Below the pieces are notes generated by a model that saw only the letters and a program-made list of their open reading frames with translations, ran no database searches and was not told where the DNA came from. From contig NZ_OY759719.1 of assembly GCF_963662555.1 (NCBI RefSeq), positions 2,190,985 to 2,254,984 of the forward strand: a stretch of DNA of 64,000 bases, read 5' to 3'. The stretch comes from Thiomicrorhabdus sp. Its GTDB lineage: Bacteria; Pseudomonadota; Gammaproteobacteria; Thiomicrospirales; Thiomicrospiraceae. Shown here piece by piece: positions 1 to 10,126 of the stretch. The position numbers and the translations under genes are program-made. Numbering within the stretch: position 1 is the first letter of the stretch; each line of letters opens with the position of its first letter.

Positions 1-496
1 GCTCTAAATCAGCAATTTCGGTTAGAGGGTTAGAAGGTGTTTCTAAAAAAAACGCTTTCGTATTCGCCTGAATGGCCTGTTGCCATTCAGCAACATCAGT
101 CTGAGAAACGAAACTTACCTCAACACCAAATTTAGCTAAATACTTAGTAAACAGAACTTTGGTTGTACCGAAAATACTTTGAGATGAAACAATATGATCA
201 CCTGACTCTAGCAATCCCATAAAGGTTGACAGAATCGCTGACATTCCAGAAGCTGTGCCTACACAAGATTCACCACCTTCCATTGCCGCCAAACGATTTT
301 CAAAGGCCCTTACCGTTGGATTGGTAAAGCGAGAATATACATTACCTTTTTCTTCACCGCTAAAACGATCTGCTGCTTGAGCTGCCGATTTATAACGAAA
401 GCTTGAAGTCGGAAAAATCGCCTCGCTATTTTCTTGTTCAGCCGTCTGTTGATAGCCTGCTCTAACGGCTAATGTTTCGATATCAAATTCATTCAT
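1..496 (-). CDS. metZ: O-succinylhomoserine sulfhydrylase, 3'-truncated by window edge
   Basis: PLP-dependent enzyme of the Cys/Met metabolism family that makes homocysteine from O-succinylhomoserine and sulfide. Only the N-terminal ~165 residues are present; the gene continues past base 1. Visible family features are the YSRFTNPT segment (about residues 54-61), the GTASGMSAI segment of the cofactor-binding region, and SNPLTEI near the break. The PLP lysine lies outside the window. The ATG at 494-496 gives an N-terminus like that of MetZ. It follows purF by 12 bases on the same strand, the usual purF-metZ order of gammaproteobacteria. Separation from cystathionine gamma-synthase (MetB) rests mainly on this context. 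Confidence 0.88.
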   Translation of the reverse strand, partial: MNEFDIETLAVRAGYQQTAEQENSEAIFPTSSFRYKSAAQAADRFSGEEKGNVYSRFTNPTVRAFENRLAAMEGGESCVGTASGMSAILSTFMGLLESGDHIVSSQSIFGTTKVLFTKYLAKFGVEVSFVSQTDVAEWQQAIQANTKAFFLETPSNPLTEIADLE

Positions 497-508
497 AAAC
501 GGTTAATC

Positions 509-2026
509 TTAGCTTCCATTATGTAAACCAACGGTTTCTTGCCCTGGTTCTTGTTTTGTTGACTGAGCAGTATCATTGCGGCTTGTGTCTAAAGAAGCTA
601 GATATTCAGGAGAAATATCACCCGTTATATATTCACCACTGAAACAAGATGTATCAAATTTTGGAATATTTTCATTACCTACACTAACGGCTTCGATTAA
701 ATCTTCTAAATCTTGGTAAATAAGTTTATCTGCTCCAATAAACTCAGCAATTTCCTCTGTTGTGCGGCCATTTGCTACTAATTCCGAAGCTGATGGCATA
801 TCGATACCATAGACATAAGGATAACGGACTGCTGGAGCTGCAGATGCAAAGTATACTTTCTTAGCACCAGACTCCCTTGCCATTTCAACGATTTGTCCTG
901 AAGTTGTACCACGGACAATAGAATCATCAACCAGTAATACATTTTTACCTTCAAATTCAAGGTCGATTGGGTTGAGTTTTTGACGAACCGATTTTTTACG
1001 AAGTTGCTGACCCGGCATAATGAACGTACGGCCAATGTATCGATTCTTGATCAAACCTTCACGATAAGGCAACTCTAGTTTAGAAGCCAGTTCTAACGCT
1101 GAAGTTCGACTTGTATCAGGAATTGGCATAACAACATCAATATCATGATCAGGCCATTCACGCAGAATTTTCTCTGCAAGCTTTTCACCCATACGTAAAC
1201 GTGTTTTATAAACAGAGATGTCATCCATCATTGAATCTGGACGAGCAAAATAGACGTACTCAAAAATACATGGTGAATACTGAGGATTTTCTGCACATTG
1301 CTTATAGTAAATCTCGCCCTGTTCTGTGATAACAACGGCTTCACCTGGCGCTAAATCTTTCTCTATAGTAAATCCTAAACCGCTCAAAGCAACTGACTCA
1401 GAAGCAACTATATAGTCAGTACCTTTTTCAGTTACACGCTTACCAACCACAATAGGACGAAGTGCAAAAGGATCACGAAAACCAACAACACCAATAGTAG
1501 AAATGATTCCCACTGCGGCATAACCACCTTTAACGCGTTTATGCACACCTCTAACAGCATTAAAAACATCTTCTTGATCAATAAACAGCTTTTTATGCTG
1601 CATTAACTCATGGGCAAATACGTTTAGCAAAACCTCAGAGTCAGAGTTGGTATTAAGATGACGCAAGTCTGTGCGGTAAATTTCATCGGCAACTTCTTCT
1701 GCATTAGTCAAATTACCATTGTGCCCCATGGCAATACCATAGGGTGAATTAACATAAAATGGCTGAGCTTCTGCACTTGATGATGAACCTGCTGTTGGAT
1801 AACGAACATGGCCAATACCCATATTACCGTGCAAATCACGCATATGCCTAGTTCTAAAAACATCTTTAACCATTCCGTTATCTTTACGCTGGTAAAAACG
1901 TCCACCCTTACAGGTAACAATCCCCGCTGCATCTTGGCCACGATGTTGCAAAATAGTCAGGGAATCATAGATCTCCTGATTAACATAATTTCCAGAACCC
2001 GACACAATCCCAACAATACCGCACAT
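509..2026 (-). CDS. purF: Amidophosphoribosyltransferase
   Basis: First committed step of purine synthesis: transfers the glutamine amide to PRPP to give phosphoribosylamine. The 505-residue length is standard. Met1 is followed by Cys2, the N-terminal nucleophile of the class II glutaminase domain (MCGIVGIV), with RYPTAG near residue 75 and NGNLTN near 103. The phosphoribosyltransferase half carries the PRPP loop [13 protein letters not shown] at about 364-376. metZ follows closely. In many relatives cvpA lies directly upstream of purF; here the upstream gene is a SPOR-domain protein and cvpA is absent from the locus. Confidence 0.97.
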   Translation of the reverse strand: MCGIVGIVSGSGNYVNQEIYDSLTILQHRGQDAAGIVTCKGGRFYQRKDNGMVKDVFRTRHMRDLHGNMGIGHVRYPTAGSSSSAEAQPFYVNSPYGIAMGHNGNLTNAEEVADEIYRTDLRHLNTNSDSEVLLNVFAHELMQHKKLFIDQEDVFNAVRGVHKRVKGGYAAVGIISTIGVVGFRDPFALRPIVVGKRVTEKGTDYIVASESVALSGLGFTIEKDLAPGEAVVITEQGEIYYKQCAENPQYSPCIFEYVYFARPDSMMDDISVYKTRLRMGEKLAEKILREWPDHDIDVVMPIPDTSRTSALELASKLELPYREGLIKNRYIGRTFIMPGQQLRKKSVRQKLNPIDLEFEGKNVLLVDDSIVRGTTSGQIVEMARESGAKKVYFASAAPAVRYPYVYGIDMPSASELVANGRTTEEIAEFIGADKLIYQDLEDLIEAVSVGNENIPKFDTSCFSGEYITGDISPEYLASLDTSRNDTAQSTKQEPGQETVGLHNGS

Positions 2027-2096
2027 TTTCGTACACTCTCTTACTTACTAAATAGCTTTGATTAACCATGATTTCATGGGGAGCCCAAAACAGGCC

Positions 2097-2684
2097 TCAA
2101 GGTAATTGCACAACCTCACCATTGGTATGCAACATTTTATCTAATTTCTCCTTATCTTTGTCAGCTTTAGCTTGAGAAAGATAAGGACCTGTTCTCACAG
2201 AGTACATTTGGGTTTTTTCATAATACTTAATATAAACTTTAAAATTAGGTTCTAAGCGGCCTAATAAATCGTTTGCAGCTTTGATATCCTCAAAAGCTAA
2301 CAATCTCACAATCCATTGGCCTTTATATTTTTCACTTGAGGCAATGTTATTAGCCTTTTTAATTATTTCCTGCATATTCTGAAAGTCAGATTCTGACTTA
2401 CTGTTTAAAACAGACTCTTCCGAAACAGGTGCTTTATTATCTTGAAAAGATTTATTATTTAACTGTTCTTTGTGAGAAGTTTGCCCATCAGTAAGAGGCT
2501 CATCATTACTATCCGGTAATCGATATGCATGTTCAATAATCGGCAAGGTACTTTTAGGTTCAACTTTAACCTTTCCATCCGGAACAAAATTAACTGGATG
2601 GCTATACCATTGTGGCACAATCAACACTAATAGAAACAACCAAACGCTAGCTCCTATCAAACGATATTTACTGACTAAATCCAT
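2097..2684 (-). CDS. SPOR-domain cell-division protein, DedD-like
   Basis: 195-residue bitopic membrane protein. One transmembrane helix lies near residues 8-26, followed by a long low-complexity periplasmic linker. A C-terminal SPOR domain occupies about residues 118-195 and contains the YKGQWIVRL strand and the YSVRTGPY motif. SPOR domains bind denuded septal peptidoglycan, so a division role is likely. Position between folC and purF matches dedD in gammaproteobacteria. The start is only 4 bases from the folC stop, indicating co-transcription. Identity as DedD rests on domain order and synteny, since the linker itself is not conserved. Confidence 0.85.
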   Translation of the reverse strand: MDLVSKYRLIGASVWLFLLVLIVPQWYSHPVNFVPDGKVKVEPKSTLPIIEHAYRLPDSNDEPLTDGQTSHKEQLNNKSFQDNKAPVSEESVLNSKSESDFQNMQEIIKKANNIASSEKYKGQWIVRLLAFEDIKAANDLLGRLEPNFKVYIKYYEKTQMYSVRTGPYLSQAKADKDKEKLDKMLHTNGEVVQLP

Positions 2685-2688
2685 GAAC

Positions 2689-3999
2689 CTACCAACACCC
2701 TTTCATACATTTAATAGACATTAATGCTTGCGAAACCGTAAAGAATGAACCCCAGACCAAAACATCGCAGCTTGGCATTATCGTTACTGCTTGAACAGCA
2801 GAATCAATAGAGCGGTATTCCGTAATATTTACTTCATCAACACCAGCCGAAATCAAAATAGATTTAAGCCGAGTTAAGTCAGATGCTCTTGGAATAGCTA
2901 AATCTGCAATTACCCAGGTTTTTACATAGGGCACAATCGCCTGAACCATCGGCAACATGTCTTTGTCATTCAATGCCGAAAAAATAGCAATGCGATCTTT
3001 GGGTTGTTCAGTCTGTTTTTCTAAGTAACCCGCTAATACCATGGCTGATTGCGGATTATGAGCCACATCAATTAACCAGTTTTGGTGATTTATTCGCTTA
3101 GAGTCCAATCGTCCAGGATGCTTAACCTTCTTTAATCCTGAATCTATCTGCTCAACTGTCACAGGTATTTGGTCTTGAATTTTAAACAACAAACCAACCA
3201 CGCCCGAGGCATTTTGTAGCTGAAAATCACCATGTAATGCAGGCTTAGTAAATTCAAAAGCTGATTCATTATCATTTAAACTTTTAAATAACCAGGCCTG
3301 GTCATTATTACGTGTTTGATCATAGGTAAAATCAATTGATAAACAGCTAAATTGCACGCCAAGATTTTTAGAAAATTCTAATAACGTTTTAGGTGGTTTG
3401 GGGTCAGAGCATACTGATATTTGCCCTGCTCTCATAACTCCCGCTTTCTCTAGTGCAATTTGATCGCGATCATCACCCAACCAATCAATATGATCAACAT
3501 CAATTGCTGTGATAATTGAGGCATCTGCATCTACAATATTTACAGCATCCAACCGACCACCCAAACCAACTTCTAAGACAACGACATCTAATTGCGACTC
3601 TTTAAAAATTGAGAGAGCCGCTAGAGTAGAAAATTCAAAATAGGTAAGTTTAGTCTGTTTACGCTGTTTTTCAATAGAGGCAAAGGCGTCGACAATGGTT
3701 TGATCATGAACCGCATGGTTGTTAATTTGAATACGTTCATTAAACTCTAAAATGTGAGGAGATGTGTAAGTGCCAACCTTATAGCCTGCTTCAATTAAAA
3801 TAGCAGACAACATGGCTACAGTTGAACCTTTACCATTTGTACCTGCAACCGTAATTACAAAAGGTGCAGGTTTGGTAACTTGCATTTGATTAGCGACTAA
3901 ACGTATACGTTCAAGCCCTAAGTCAATTTCATCTGCATGTAAATGCAGTAACCAGTCTATCCATTGTGTGAGGTTTGACTGGTTATTTGGAGTTATCAT
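2689..3999 (-). CDS. folC: Bifunctional dihydrofolate/folylpolyglutamate synthase
   Basis: Mur-ligase-family enzyme adding glutamate to dihydropteroate and folates. The ATP-binding P-loop GTNGKGST lies at residues 53-60, and the family motif HPGRLDSK is near residue 294. The 436-residue length is normal. It sits between accD and the SPOR gene, the standard gammaproteobacterial order. The reading frame contains a 12-bp core copy of the window's palindrome at 3291-3302 (encoding part of an NDQAWLF segment). It lies in a variable region of the protein, so function is probably not affected. Confidence 0.95.
   Translation of the reverse strand: MITPNNQSNLTQWIDWLLHLHADEIDLGLERIRLVANQMQVTKPAPFVITVAGTNGKGSTVAMLSAILIEAGYKVGTYTSPHILEFNERIQINNHAVHDQTIVDAFASIEKQRKQTKLTYFEFSTLAALSIFKESQLDVVVLEVGLGGRLDAVNIVDADASIITAIDVDHIDWLGDDRDQIALEKAGVMRAGQISVCSDPKPPKTLLEFSKNLGVQFSCLSIDFTYDQTRNNDQAWLFKSLNDNESAFEFTKPALHGDFQLQNASGVVGLLFKIQDQIPVTVEQIDSGLKKVKHPGRLDSKRINHQNWLIDVAHNPQSAMVLAGYLEKQTEQPKDRIAIFSALNDKDMLPMVQAIVPYVKTWVIADLAIPRASDLTRLKSILISAGVDEVNITEYRSIDSAVQAVTIMPSCDVLVWGSFFTVSQALMSIKCMKGCW
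3291..3302. repeat. Palindrome core ACCAGGCCTGGT inside folC
   Basis: A 12-bp exact core of the dispersed palindrome, read through in frame by folC. Confidence 0.8.
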
Positions 4000-4066
4000 C
4001 GGGTATTTTAGATTCGCAGGTTAAGTAATTTTTAAAGCGATAATAATATAGCAACATCAACTAATA

Positions 4067-4921
4067 TTAAGCAGGCTTGTTTTGAAGCATCTTACAAATA
4101 TCAGCCAACTCAGTTCTAAGATTGTGACGATGAATAATACGATCAATAGCACCATGCTCTAATAAAAACTCACTTCGCTGGAAACCTTCTGGAAGTTTCT
4201 CACGCACAGTTTGTTCAATAACACGTGGGCCTGCAAAACCAATTAATGCTTTTGGCTCGGCTACATTCAAATCACCTAACATCGCAAAACTCGCAGAAAC
4301 CCCACCCATTGTTGGATCAGTTAATACAGAAATAAAAGGTAAACCTTGAGCTCTTAATCGACCTAAAGCCGCACTAGTTTTCGCCATCTGCATTAGAGAG
4401 AACAATGCTTCTTGCATACGTGCTCCACCACTAGCTGAAAAACAGATAAATGGTGTTTTACGCTCAATAGCTTCATTTACTGCGCGGACAAATTTCTCAC
4501 CGACAACAGATCCCATTGAGCCACCCATAAACTTAAATTCAAAAGCACCAACCATAACAGGCAAACCTTCGATAGTTCCAGAACCAGTAATGAAGGAGTC
4601 TTTTTCACCAGTCGCTTTTTGAGCCGCTGAGATACGATCCTTATATTTTTTTAAATCTTTAAACTTCAAAGCATCTACTGGAGTAACATTGGCCGAGGTT
4701 TCTACAAAACTACCGTCATCTAAAAAAGTTTCTAATCGTTGACGACCACCCAAACGCATATGATGATCACACTTAGGACAAACCTCTTGATTGCGTGCTA
4801 CTTCAGAGCGGTATAAAGTACTTTCACACTTAGGGCATTTAGTCCAAAGCCCCTCTGGAACAGACTTCTTACGCTCTGTTACCTGCTTAATACTTGGTAA
4901 AATCTTTTCAAACCAGTTCAT
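4067..4921 (-). CDS. accD: Acetyl-CoA carboxylase carboxyltransferase subunit beta
   Basis: Beta subunit of the AccA2-AccD2 carboxyltransferase that moves carboxyl from carboxybiotin to acetyl-CoA, giving malonyl-CoA. The N-terminal four-cysteine zinc ribbon is intact (C29, C32, C48, C51). The crotonase-like body carries GGARMQE and [12 protein letters not shown]. The 284-residue length is typical. A strong Shine-Dalgarno (AGGAGA) lies just before the ATG at 4921. It lies 55 bases from trpA in the classic trpA-accD-folC order. Confidence 0.97.
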   Translation of the reverse strand: MNWFEKILPSIKQVTERKKSVPEGLWTKCPKCESTLYRSEVARNQEVCPKCDHHMRLGGRQRLETFLDDGSFVETSANVTPVDALKFKDLKKYKDRISAAQKATGEKDSFITGSGTIEGLPVMVGAFEFKFMGGSMGSVVGEKFVRAVNEAIERKTPFICFSASGGARMQEALFSLMQMAKTSAALGRLRAQGLPFISVLTDPTMGGVSASFAMLGDLNVAEPKALIGFAGPRVIEQTVREKLPEGFQRSEFLLEHGAIDRIIHRHNLRTELADICKMLQNKPA

Positions 4922-4976
4922 ATTTTCTCCTGCTGAAATGCCATCTAATTGCGTTTCAATTTACATTCTTTGTGGT

Positions 4977-5798
4977 TTATTTGTTTGCATCTGCACGATC
5001 TATCGCATCGCGGAATTCGGTCATTTTTTCGCCAATAGCCAAATGAATATCATAAAGTCCTTTAGACTCATTGGCCTCAATCAAAGTCACTAATGAAGAG
5101 CCGACAATAACAGCATCGCCTAGTTTAGCCATTTCATAAGCCGTTTCACCATCTTTGATTCCGAAACCAATACCAATCGGGTGAGTAATTTGGGTTTTTA
5201 ATCTCTCTAACTGTATTGCTACATCTTTCACATCAAGTTCTTTTGAACCCGTAACCCCTTTTAAAGAGACATAATAAACAAAACCGCTGCCTTTCTCATT
5301 CACAGCTTGTAAGCGGCTTTCTGGTGTTGTCGGTGAAACTAAGAAAACACGGTCTAACCCCTTAGATTCTAAAGCTTCTTTATACCCCATCGATTCTTCA
5401 GGAGGCATATCTACCGTTAATACCGCATCCACTCCCACCGAGCTTGCAGCATTAGCAAAAGATTCATAACCCTCAGCCTCAACTGGATTCAGATACCCCA
5501 TCAAGACAATTGGAGTCTTATCATCTTTTTCACGAAAAACTCGTACAAACTCTAAAACATCATCCAAACTAACGTTATGCTTTAAAGCACGCTCGACCGC
5601 TTTTTGAATAACAGGACCATCTGCCATTGGGTCTGAAAATGGCACTCCCAATTCAATAATATCTGCACCCTTTTCTACCAAAAGATGCATTAATCCAATA
5701 GTAGCGTTTGGCTCTGGATCTCCCGCAGTAATATACGGTATCAATGCAGTCTTGCCATTGGCTTTTAGGTTTGCTAATGTTTTCTGTATTCTACTCAT
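4977..5798 (-). CDS. trpA: Tryptophan synthase alpha subunit
   Basis: Cleaves indole-3-glycerol phosphate to indole and glyceraldehyde-3-phosphate; indole is channelled to TrpB. The 273-residue TIM barrel keeps both catalytic acids at the canonical positions: E49 (DIIELG) and D60 (SDPMAD). A GAGAAA Shine-Dalgarno precedes the ATG. It is last of the trpF-trpB-trpA run, 47 bases after trpB. trpE, trpG, trpD and trpC are elsewhere, the usual split arrangement in many gammaproteobacteria. Confidence 0.97.
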   Translation of the reverse strand: MSRIQKTLANLKANGKTALIPYITAGDPEPNATIGLMHLLVEKGADIIELGVPFSDPMADGPVIQKAVERALKHNVSLDDVLEFVRVFREKDDKTPIVLMGYLNPVEAEGYESFANAASSVGVDAVLTVDMPPEESMGYKEALESKGLDRVFLVSPTTPESRLQAVNEKGSGFVYYVSLKGVTGSKELDVKDVAIQLERLKTQITHPIGIGFGIKDGETAYEMAKLGDAVIVGSSLVTLIEANESKGLYDIHLAIGEKMTEFRDAIDRADANK

Positions 5799-5845
5799 GA
5801 TTTTTCTCTTATTAAAAACAACAACATTATCTATTGCTGCTATTT

Positions 5846-7051
5846 TTAAAACTCATAACCTTCAATTTGTGCGATGGTATTCATATCTTTATCACCACGG
5901 CCTGACAAGTTTATGATAATTGTCTGATCTGGTCGCATTGTAGGTGCCAATTTTGTTGCATAAGCTAAAGCATGACTTGATTCCAAAGCAGGAATAATCC
6001 CTTCAAATCGAGTTAAATCCCTAAAACCTTGTAACGCTTCTTCATCATCAATCGCCACATAATTAACTCGACCAATATCTTTTAACCAAGAATGCTCAGG
6101 CCCAACCCCAGGATAATCTAGACCAGCAGAAATAGAGTGCGTGCCTAAAATCTGACCATTTTTATCTTGCATTAAATAAGTACGGTTACCATGCAACACA
6201 CCAGGCGTTCCTTTGCAAAGAGGAGCTGCGTGCTCACCTGTCTCCAAGCCGTGACCGGCAGGCTCTACACCGTAAATTTGTACAGATTCATCACCTAAAA
6301 ATTTATGAAACAAACCAATTGCGTTTGAACCACCACCAACACAAGCGATTAGAGCATCAGGTAATTTACCTTCTTTTTCTAAAATTTGGCGACGTGCTTC
6401 TTCACCGATCACTGCTTGAAAGTCACGTACCATTGCAGGATAAGGGTGTGGACCTGCAACCGTACCAATGATATAGAAAGTATCATCTACATTCGTTACC
6501 CAGTCACGCATCGCTTCGTTTAATGCGTCTTTTAAAGTACGTGAACCAGATTCAACTGCCACAACTTTAGCTCCGAGCATTTTCATACGCATAACGTTAG
6601 GAGCTTGACGAACAACGTCATCCGCCCCCATATATACCACACATTCTAAACCCAAACGAGCTGCGACTGTTGCACTAGCAACACCATGTTGACCCGCTCC
6701 TGTTTCAGCAATAATACGTGTTTTACCAAGGCGTTTTGCTAAAAGAGCCTGACCAATGGTGTTATTAACTTTATGTGCACCAGTATGATTTAAGTCTTCA
6801 CGCTTTAAATAAATTTTGGCACCACCCAACTCTTTAGACCATCGTTCAGCGTAATAAAGCGGGGTTGGACGACCAACGTAATCTCTTAAATCATCAGCAA
6901 TCTCGTTTAAAAAATCAGGGCTATTTTTAACACTTTCATATTCCTGATTCAACTGCTCTAAAGCGGCCATTAAGGTCTCTGGGGCAAAAATCCCACCGTA
7001 AGGCCCAAAGTGTCCATGTTTATCTGGAAATTTTGAAAAATCTATAGTCAT
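5846..7051 (-). CDS. trpB: Tryptophan synthase beta subunit
   Basis: PLP enzyme condensing indole with serine. K94 in GAHKVNNT is the Schiff-base lysine, and the phosphate-binding GGGSNAIG loop lies near residue 236. The 401-residue length is typical. The ATG overlaps the trpF stop as ATGA (7048-7051), so the two are translationally coupled. It pairs with trpA downstream as the alpha2-beta2 complex. Confidence 0.97.
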   Translation of the reverse strand: MTIDFSKFPDKHGHFGPYGGIFAPETLMAALEQLNQEYESVKNSPDFLNEIADDLRDYVGRPTPLYYAERWSKELGGAKIYLKREDLNHTGAHKVNNTIGQALLAKRLGKTRIIAETGAGQHGVASATVAARLGLECVVYMGADDVVRQAPNVMRMKMLGAKVVAVESGSRTLKDALNEAMRDWVTNVDDTFYIIGTVAGPHPYPAMVRDFQAVIGEEARRQILEKEGKLPDALIACVGGGSNAIGLFHKFLGDESVQIYGVEPAGHGLETGEHAAPLCKGTPGVLHGNRTYLMQDKNGQILGTHSISAGLDYPGVGPEHSWLKDIGRVNYVAIDDEEALQGFRDLTRFEGIIPALESSHALAYATKLAPTMRPDQTIIINLSGRGDKDMNTIAQIEGYEF

Positions 7052-7677
7052 TCAACTGTACTCATTACTTGTTGCATAAATTGCTTAATTTTTTCTGATG
7101 ATTTAATGCCTTTTGAAGCTTCAACACCACCACTCACATCCACCGCCCAAGGAGACGCTACCTGAATTGCTTGTTTGACATTTAATGACGTTAATCCACC
7201 TGCCAAAATAATGGGTAAATCAGATTCTTTTGGAATCCATTCCCAATTAAATTTTTCACCCGTTCCACCTGGCTTACCTGCTACATAAGCATCCAACAAT
7301 AATCCACATGAACTTACAAACTCTTTAGCTAAGAGTTCTAGGTCTGTAGATTCTTGCATTCGAACGGCTTTGATATAAGGCCTTCCAAACTGTTGGCAAA
7401 ACTCTGCTGTTTCATCACCATGAAACTGTAGTAAATCAATAGCTACCGTATCTAAAACTTGTTGAACATAAGCCTTTTCAGGGTTAACAAACAAGGCCGT
7501 TTTAGTCACAAACGCTGGAATAGATTGAGCAATTTTACAGGCCTGGTCTATTTCAACATGTCTTGGACTAGGCTCATAAAAAACTAATCCAATGGCATCT
7601 GCCCCAGCGTTCACTGCCAAAAGAGCATCTTCTCTTGAAGTTAATCCACAAATTTTAACACGAGTTCTTAGTGTCAT
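7048..7677 (-). CDS. trpF: Phosphoribosylanthranilate isomerase
   Basis: Amadori isomerisation of phosphoribosylanthranilate in tryptophan synthesis. A small TIM barrel of 209 residues with the catalytic cysteine C10 in VKICGLT, QFHGDE near residue 84, and the phosphate-binding segments LAGGLTS and VDVSGGVE. It begins the trpF-trpB-trpA unit, 47 bases downstream of truA. The frame carries a partial copy of the palindrome (ACAGGCCTGGT) near 7540. Standalone rather than fused to trpC. Confidence 0.96.
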   Translation of the reverse strand: MTLRTRVKICGLTSREDALLAVNAGADAIGLVFYEPSPRHVEIDQACKIAQSIPAFVTKTALFVNPEKAYVQQVLDTVAIDLLQFHGDETAEFCQQFGRPYIKAVRMQESTDLELLAKEFVSSCGLLLDAYVAGKPGGTGEKFNWEWIPKESDLPIILAGGLTSLNVKQAIQVASPWAVDVSGGVEASKGIKSSEKIKQFMQQVMSTVE

Positions 7678-7724
7678 TTTCTACGCTCTTAGCTTTATCG
7701 TCATACTCTTTGAATTAAGAAATA

Positions 7725-8510
7725 TTATTGCCATAACACTTCATCTAGAGCAACCTGTGGAATCTGCAATTCTTGTGGATAAATAGCATTTACAAAATAT
7801 AAACCACTTGCTGGTGCGGTTGCTGCCGCAAGCGTTCGATCTTTTGCTAAAAGCAAATCTGCCACCCAGTTCACGGACTGATGTTTTTTACCTACCTCAA
7901 CTAAGGTGCCCGCAATATTTCTAACCATATGATGTAAAAATGCATTGGCTTGTATGTCTATGAAAATAAAATCTCCTTTACGAGAGACTTTAATAGACTG
8001 AACTTCACGCATTGCGTGACTAGCTTGGCACGCTGAAGCTCTAAAAGAGCTAAAGTCGTTTTCACCGATTAAACTTTGTGCCGCCGCATTCATTAAGCTT
8101 TCATCAAGCTTATAAGGTTCCCAGGTTACTCTTCCATTAAGAACAGCAGAGTGTACCTCTCGGTTATAAATAACATAACGATACTGGCGAGCAACAGCTG
8201 AAAAGCGAGCATGAAAATCATCCTCAACCTCTTTTGCCCATCTAATGCGAACATCATCAGGTAACTGAGTATTTACCCCTTGTACCCAGGCTTTATTAGG
8301 CCGCGATACTGATGTCTCAAAATGCACAATCTGCCCAACAGAATGCACACCAGTATCGGTTCTACCCGCACAATGCACATCAACAGGATGAGCCGCTATG
8401 CTCGATAACGCTTTTTCAACTTGTGCTTGAACTGAATCACAGTGACTTTGTCTCTGCCAACCACAATAATTTGTGCCTATATATTCAACACAAAGTGCAA
8501 TTTTATTCAC
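7725..8510 (-). CDS. truA: tRNA pseudouridine(38-40) synthase
   Basis: Converts uridines 38-40 of the tRNA anticodon stem to pseudouridine. The catalytic aspartate is D52 in the AGRTDTGVHS motif, and the 261-residue length matches the family. The start is a GTG at 8508-8510, 4 bases after the asd stop. A C-terminal tail of a few residues extends beyond the conserved core. In many relatives fimV separates asd and truA; here they are adjacent. Confidence 0.95.
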   Translation of the reverse strand: MNKIALCVEYIGTNYCGWQRQSHCDSVQAQVEKALSSIAAHPVDVHCAGRTDTGVHSVGQIVHFETSVSRPNKAWVQGVNTQLPDDVRIRWAKEVEDDFHARFSAVARQYRYVIYNREVHSAVLNGRVTWEPYKLDESLMNAAAQSLIGENDFSSFRASACQASHAMREVQSIKVSRKGDFIFIDIQANAFLHHMVRNIAGTLVEVGKKHQSVNWVADLLLAKDRTLAAATAPASGLYFVNAIYPQELQIPQVALDEVLWQ

Positions 8511-8514
8511 GAAA

Positions 8515-9537
8515 CTAGATATAGTCTTTAATTAACACTTCAGCAATCTGAACCGTATTGGTCGCAGCACCTTTACGAACATTATCCGCAACCACCCAAA
8601 TATTTAAACCGTTCGGAATAGTAATATCTTCACGTACACGACCAATATAAACAGGGTTAGTGTTTGCCGCGTCACTTACAGCCGTTGGGTAACCACCATC
8701 GACATGCTCATCTATTAACACAATACCTTCGGCATTCTTAAATAACTCTTTGGCTTGTTCAGCAGAGATTTTTTCTTTGGTTTCAATATGAACCGCTTCA
8801 CTATGACCAAAAAATACAGGAACACGTACCGCTGTTGGGTTAACTAAAATTGAATCATCTCCCATGATTTTTTTAGTTTCCCACACCATTTTCATCTCTT
8901 CTTTGGTGTAACCATTTTCCATAAACACATCAATTTGCGGAATACAGTTAAAGGCAATTTGCTTAGGGTAAACTTTAGTTTCTACTGGCTTCATATTCAG
9001 TAAATTAGCCGTTTGTTTGGCTAATTCTTCAATCGCTTCTTTACCAGTACCTGAAACAGCCTGGTAAGTAGCTACGTTAATACGACTAATACCAACAGCA
9101 TCATAAATAGGTTTAAGAGCAACTAACATTTGGATTGTTGAGCAGTTAGGATTGGCAATAATGCCACGAGTTTTATAGCCTGCAATCGCTTCAGGATTAA
9201 CTTCGGGAACAACTAATGGAATATCATCGTCATAACGAAATTCTGACGTATTATCTACAACTACACAACCCGCTTCAGCGGCTTTTGGTGCGTAAATTTT
9301 AGACACGCTAGCCCCAGGTGAAAACAGACCAATTTGTGCTTTTGAAAAATCAAACGTTTCTAAATCTAATACTTCTACCCAAGCACCATTAAATTCAATT
9401 TTTTTACCCGCAGAACGGCTACTTGCTAATGGATATAAAGTTCCAACGGGAAAGTTACGCTCTTCAAGTACTTTTAAAATTGTTTCACCAACTGCACCTG
9501 TAGCACCAACCACTGCAACATCATATAACTTTGTCAT
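8515..9537 (-). CDS. asd: Aspartate-semialdehyde dehydrogenase
   Basis: NADPH-dependent reduction of aspartyl phosphate to aspartate semialdehyde, the branch point to lysine/diaminopimelate, threonine and methionine. The NADP loop GATGAVG is at 11-17, the catalytic cysteine is C132 (NPNCST), and a GHSEAVH segment follows. An in-frame TTG exists at 9552, but the ATG at 9537 has AAGGAAG directly upstream and gives a normal N-terminus, so I use 340 residues. Confidence 0.95.
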   Translation of the reverse strand: MTKLYDVAVVGATGAVGETILKVLEERNFPVGTLYPLASSRSAGKKIEFNGAWVEVLDLETFDFSKAQIGLFSPGASVSKIYAPKAAEAGCVVVDNTSEFRYDDDIPLVVPEVNPEAIAGYKTRGIIANPNCSTIQMLVALKPIYDAVGISRINVATYQAVSGTGKEAIEELAKQTANLLNMKPVETKVYPKQIAFNCIPQIDVFMENGYTKEEMKMVWETKKIMGDDSILVNPTAVRVPVFFGHSEAVHIETKEKISAEQAKELFKNAEGIVLIDEHVDGGYPTAVSDAANTNPVYIGRVREDITIPNGLNIWVVADNVRKGAATNTVQIAEVLIKDYI

Positions 9538-9619
9538 TTTTTCTTCCTTCAAAACGTCAAGAAGACTCTTAACGTTACACTTAATTATTTTAATTTCAAT
9601 TTAATGGCTTTTTCAAAAG

Positions 9620-10126
9620 CTACGATTCAAGAGGCTTATCTGCTTCTTCAGAATCGATATCTTTTCTTTCGATCTCTTTAGATTCAATCGTTGGTTGACT
9701 ACCGTGATTTTGTTTATTTGTACGATTCAATTGAGCAAAAGTTTCTGGCAAACTCACAATCATACCACCCTCTGTCATCTCATGACTTTGACCAATAAAC
9801 TTACCACCTGTTTCAACGGTCAACTCACCACTAATCAACTCACCAATCAACTTTCCTGTTTTTAAGATATCAATCTTTTCACAAGCCACTTTACCTTCAA
9901 GCGTACCACTCAATACAATGCTTCTTGCTTTTACCAGGCCTGTTACTTGACCTGAAACACCAATCGAAACATCAAATTCGCTATCAATAACACCTTCTAC
10001 ATAGCCATCAATATGCAAAGAACCTTTTAATTCGGTTACTTCACCGCTAATTTTGCAGCCTTCGGCGATAATTGTTTTCCCACCTTCTGCACGATTTGGT
10101 TGACGTTTTGACTTAAAGATGCCCAT
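9620..10126 (-). CDS. Bactofilin (polymer-forming cytoskeletal protein)
   Basis: 168 residues. The central ~100-residue bactofilin (DUF583) beta-helix shows repeated GxLxGxIxGxV-like rungs (KGSLHIDGYVEG, LEGKVACEKI, LTVETGGKFIG). It is flanked by a short basic N-terminus and a charged disordered C-terminus. Bactofilins polymerise without nucleotide and position cell-wall enzymes. The first 91 bases overlap the 3' end of the M23 peptidase gene in another frame, the arrangement known for ccmA/csd1-type pairs. The frame contains a partial palindrome (TACCAGGCCTG) near 9935. Confidence 0.93.
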   Translation of the reverse strand: MGIFKSKRQPNRAEGGKTIIAEGCKISGEVTELKGSLHIDGYVEGVIDSEFDVSIGVSGQVTGLVKARSIVLSGTLEGKVACEKIDILKTGKLIGELISGELTVETGGKFIGQSHEMTEGGMIVSLPETFAQLNRTNKQNHGSQPTIESKEIERKDIDSEEADKPLES

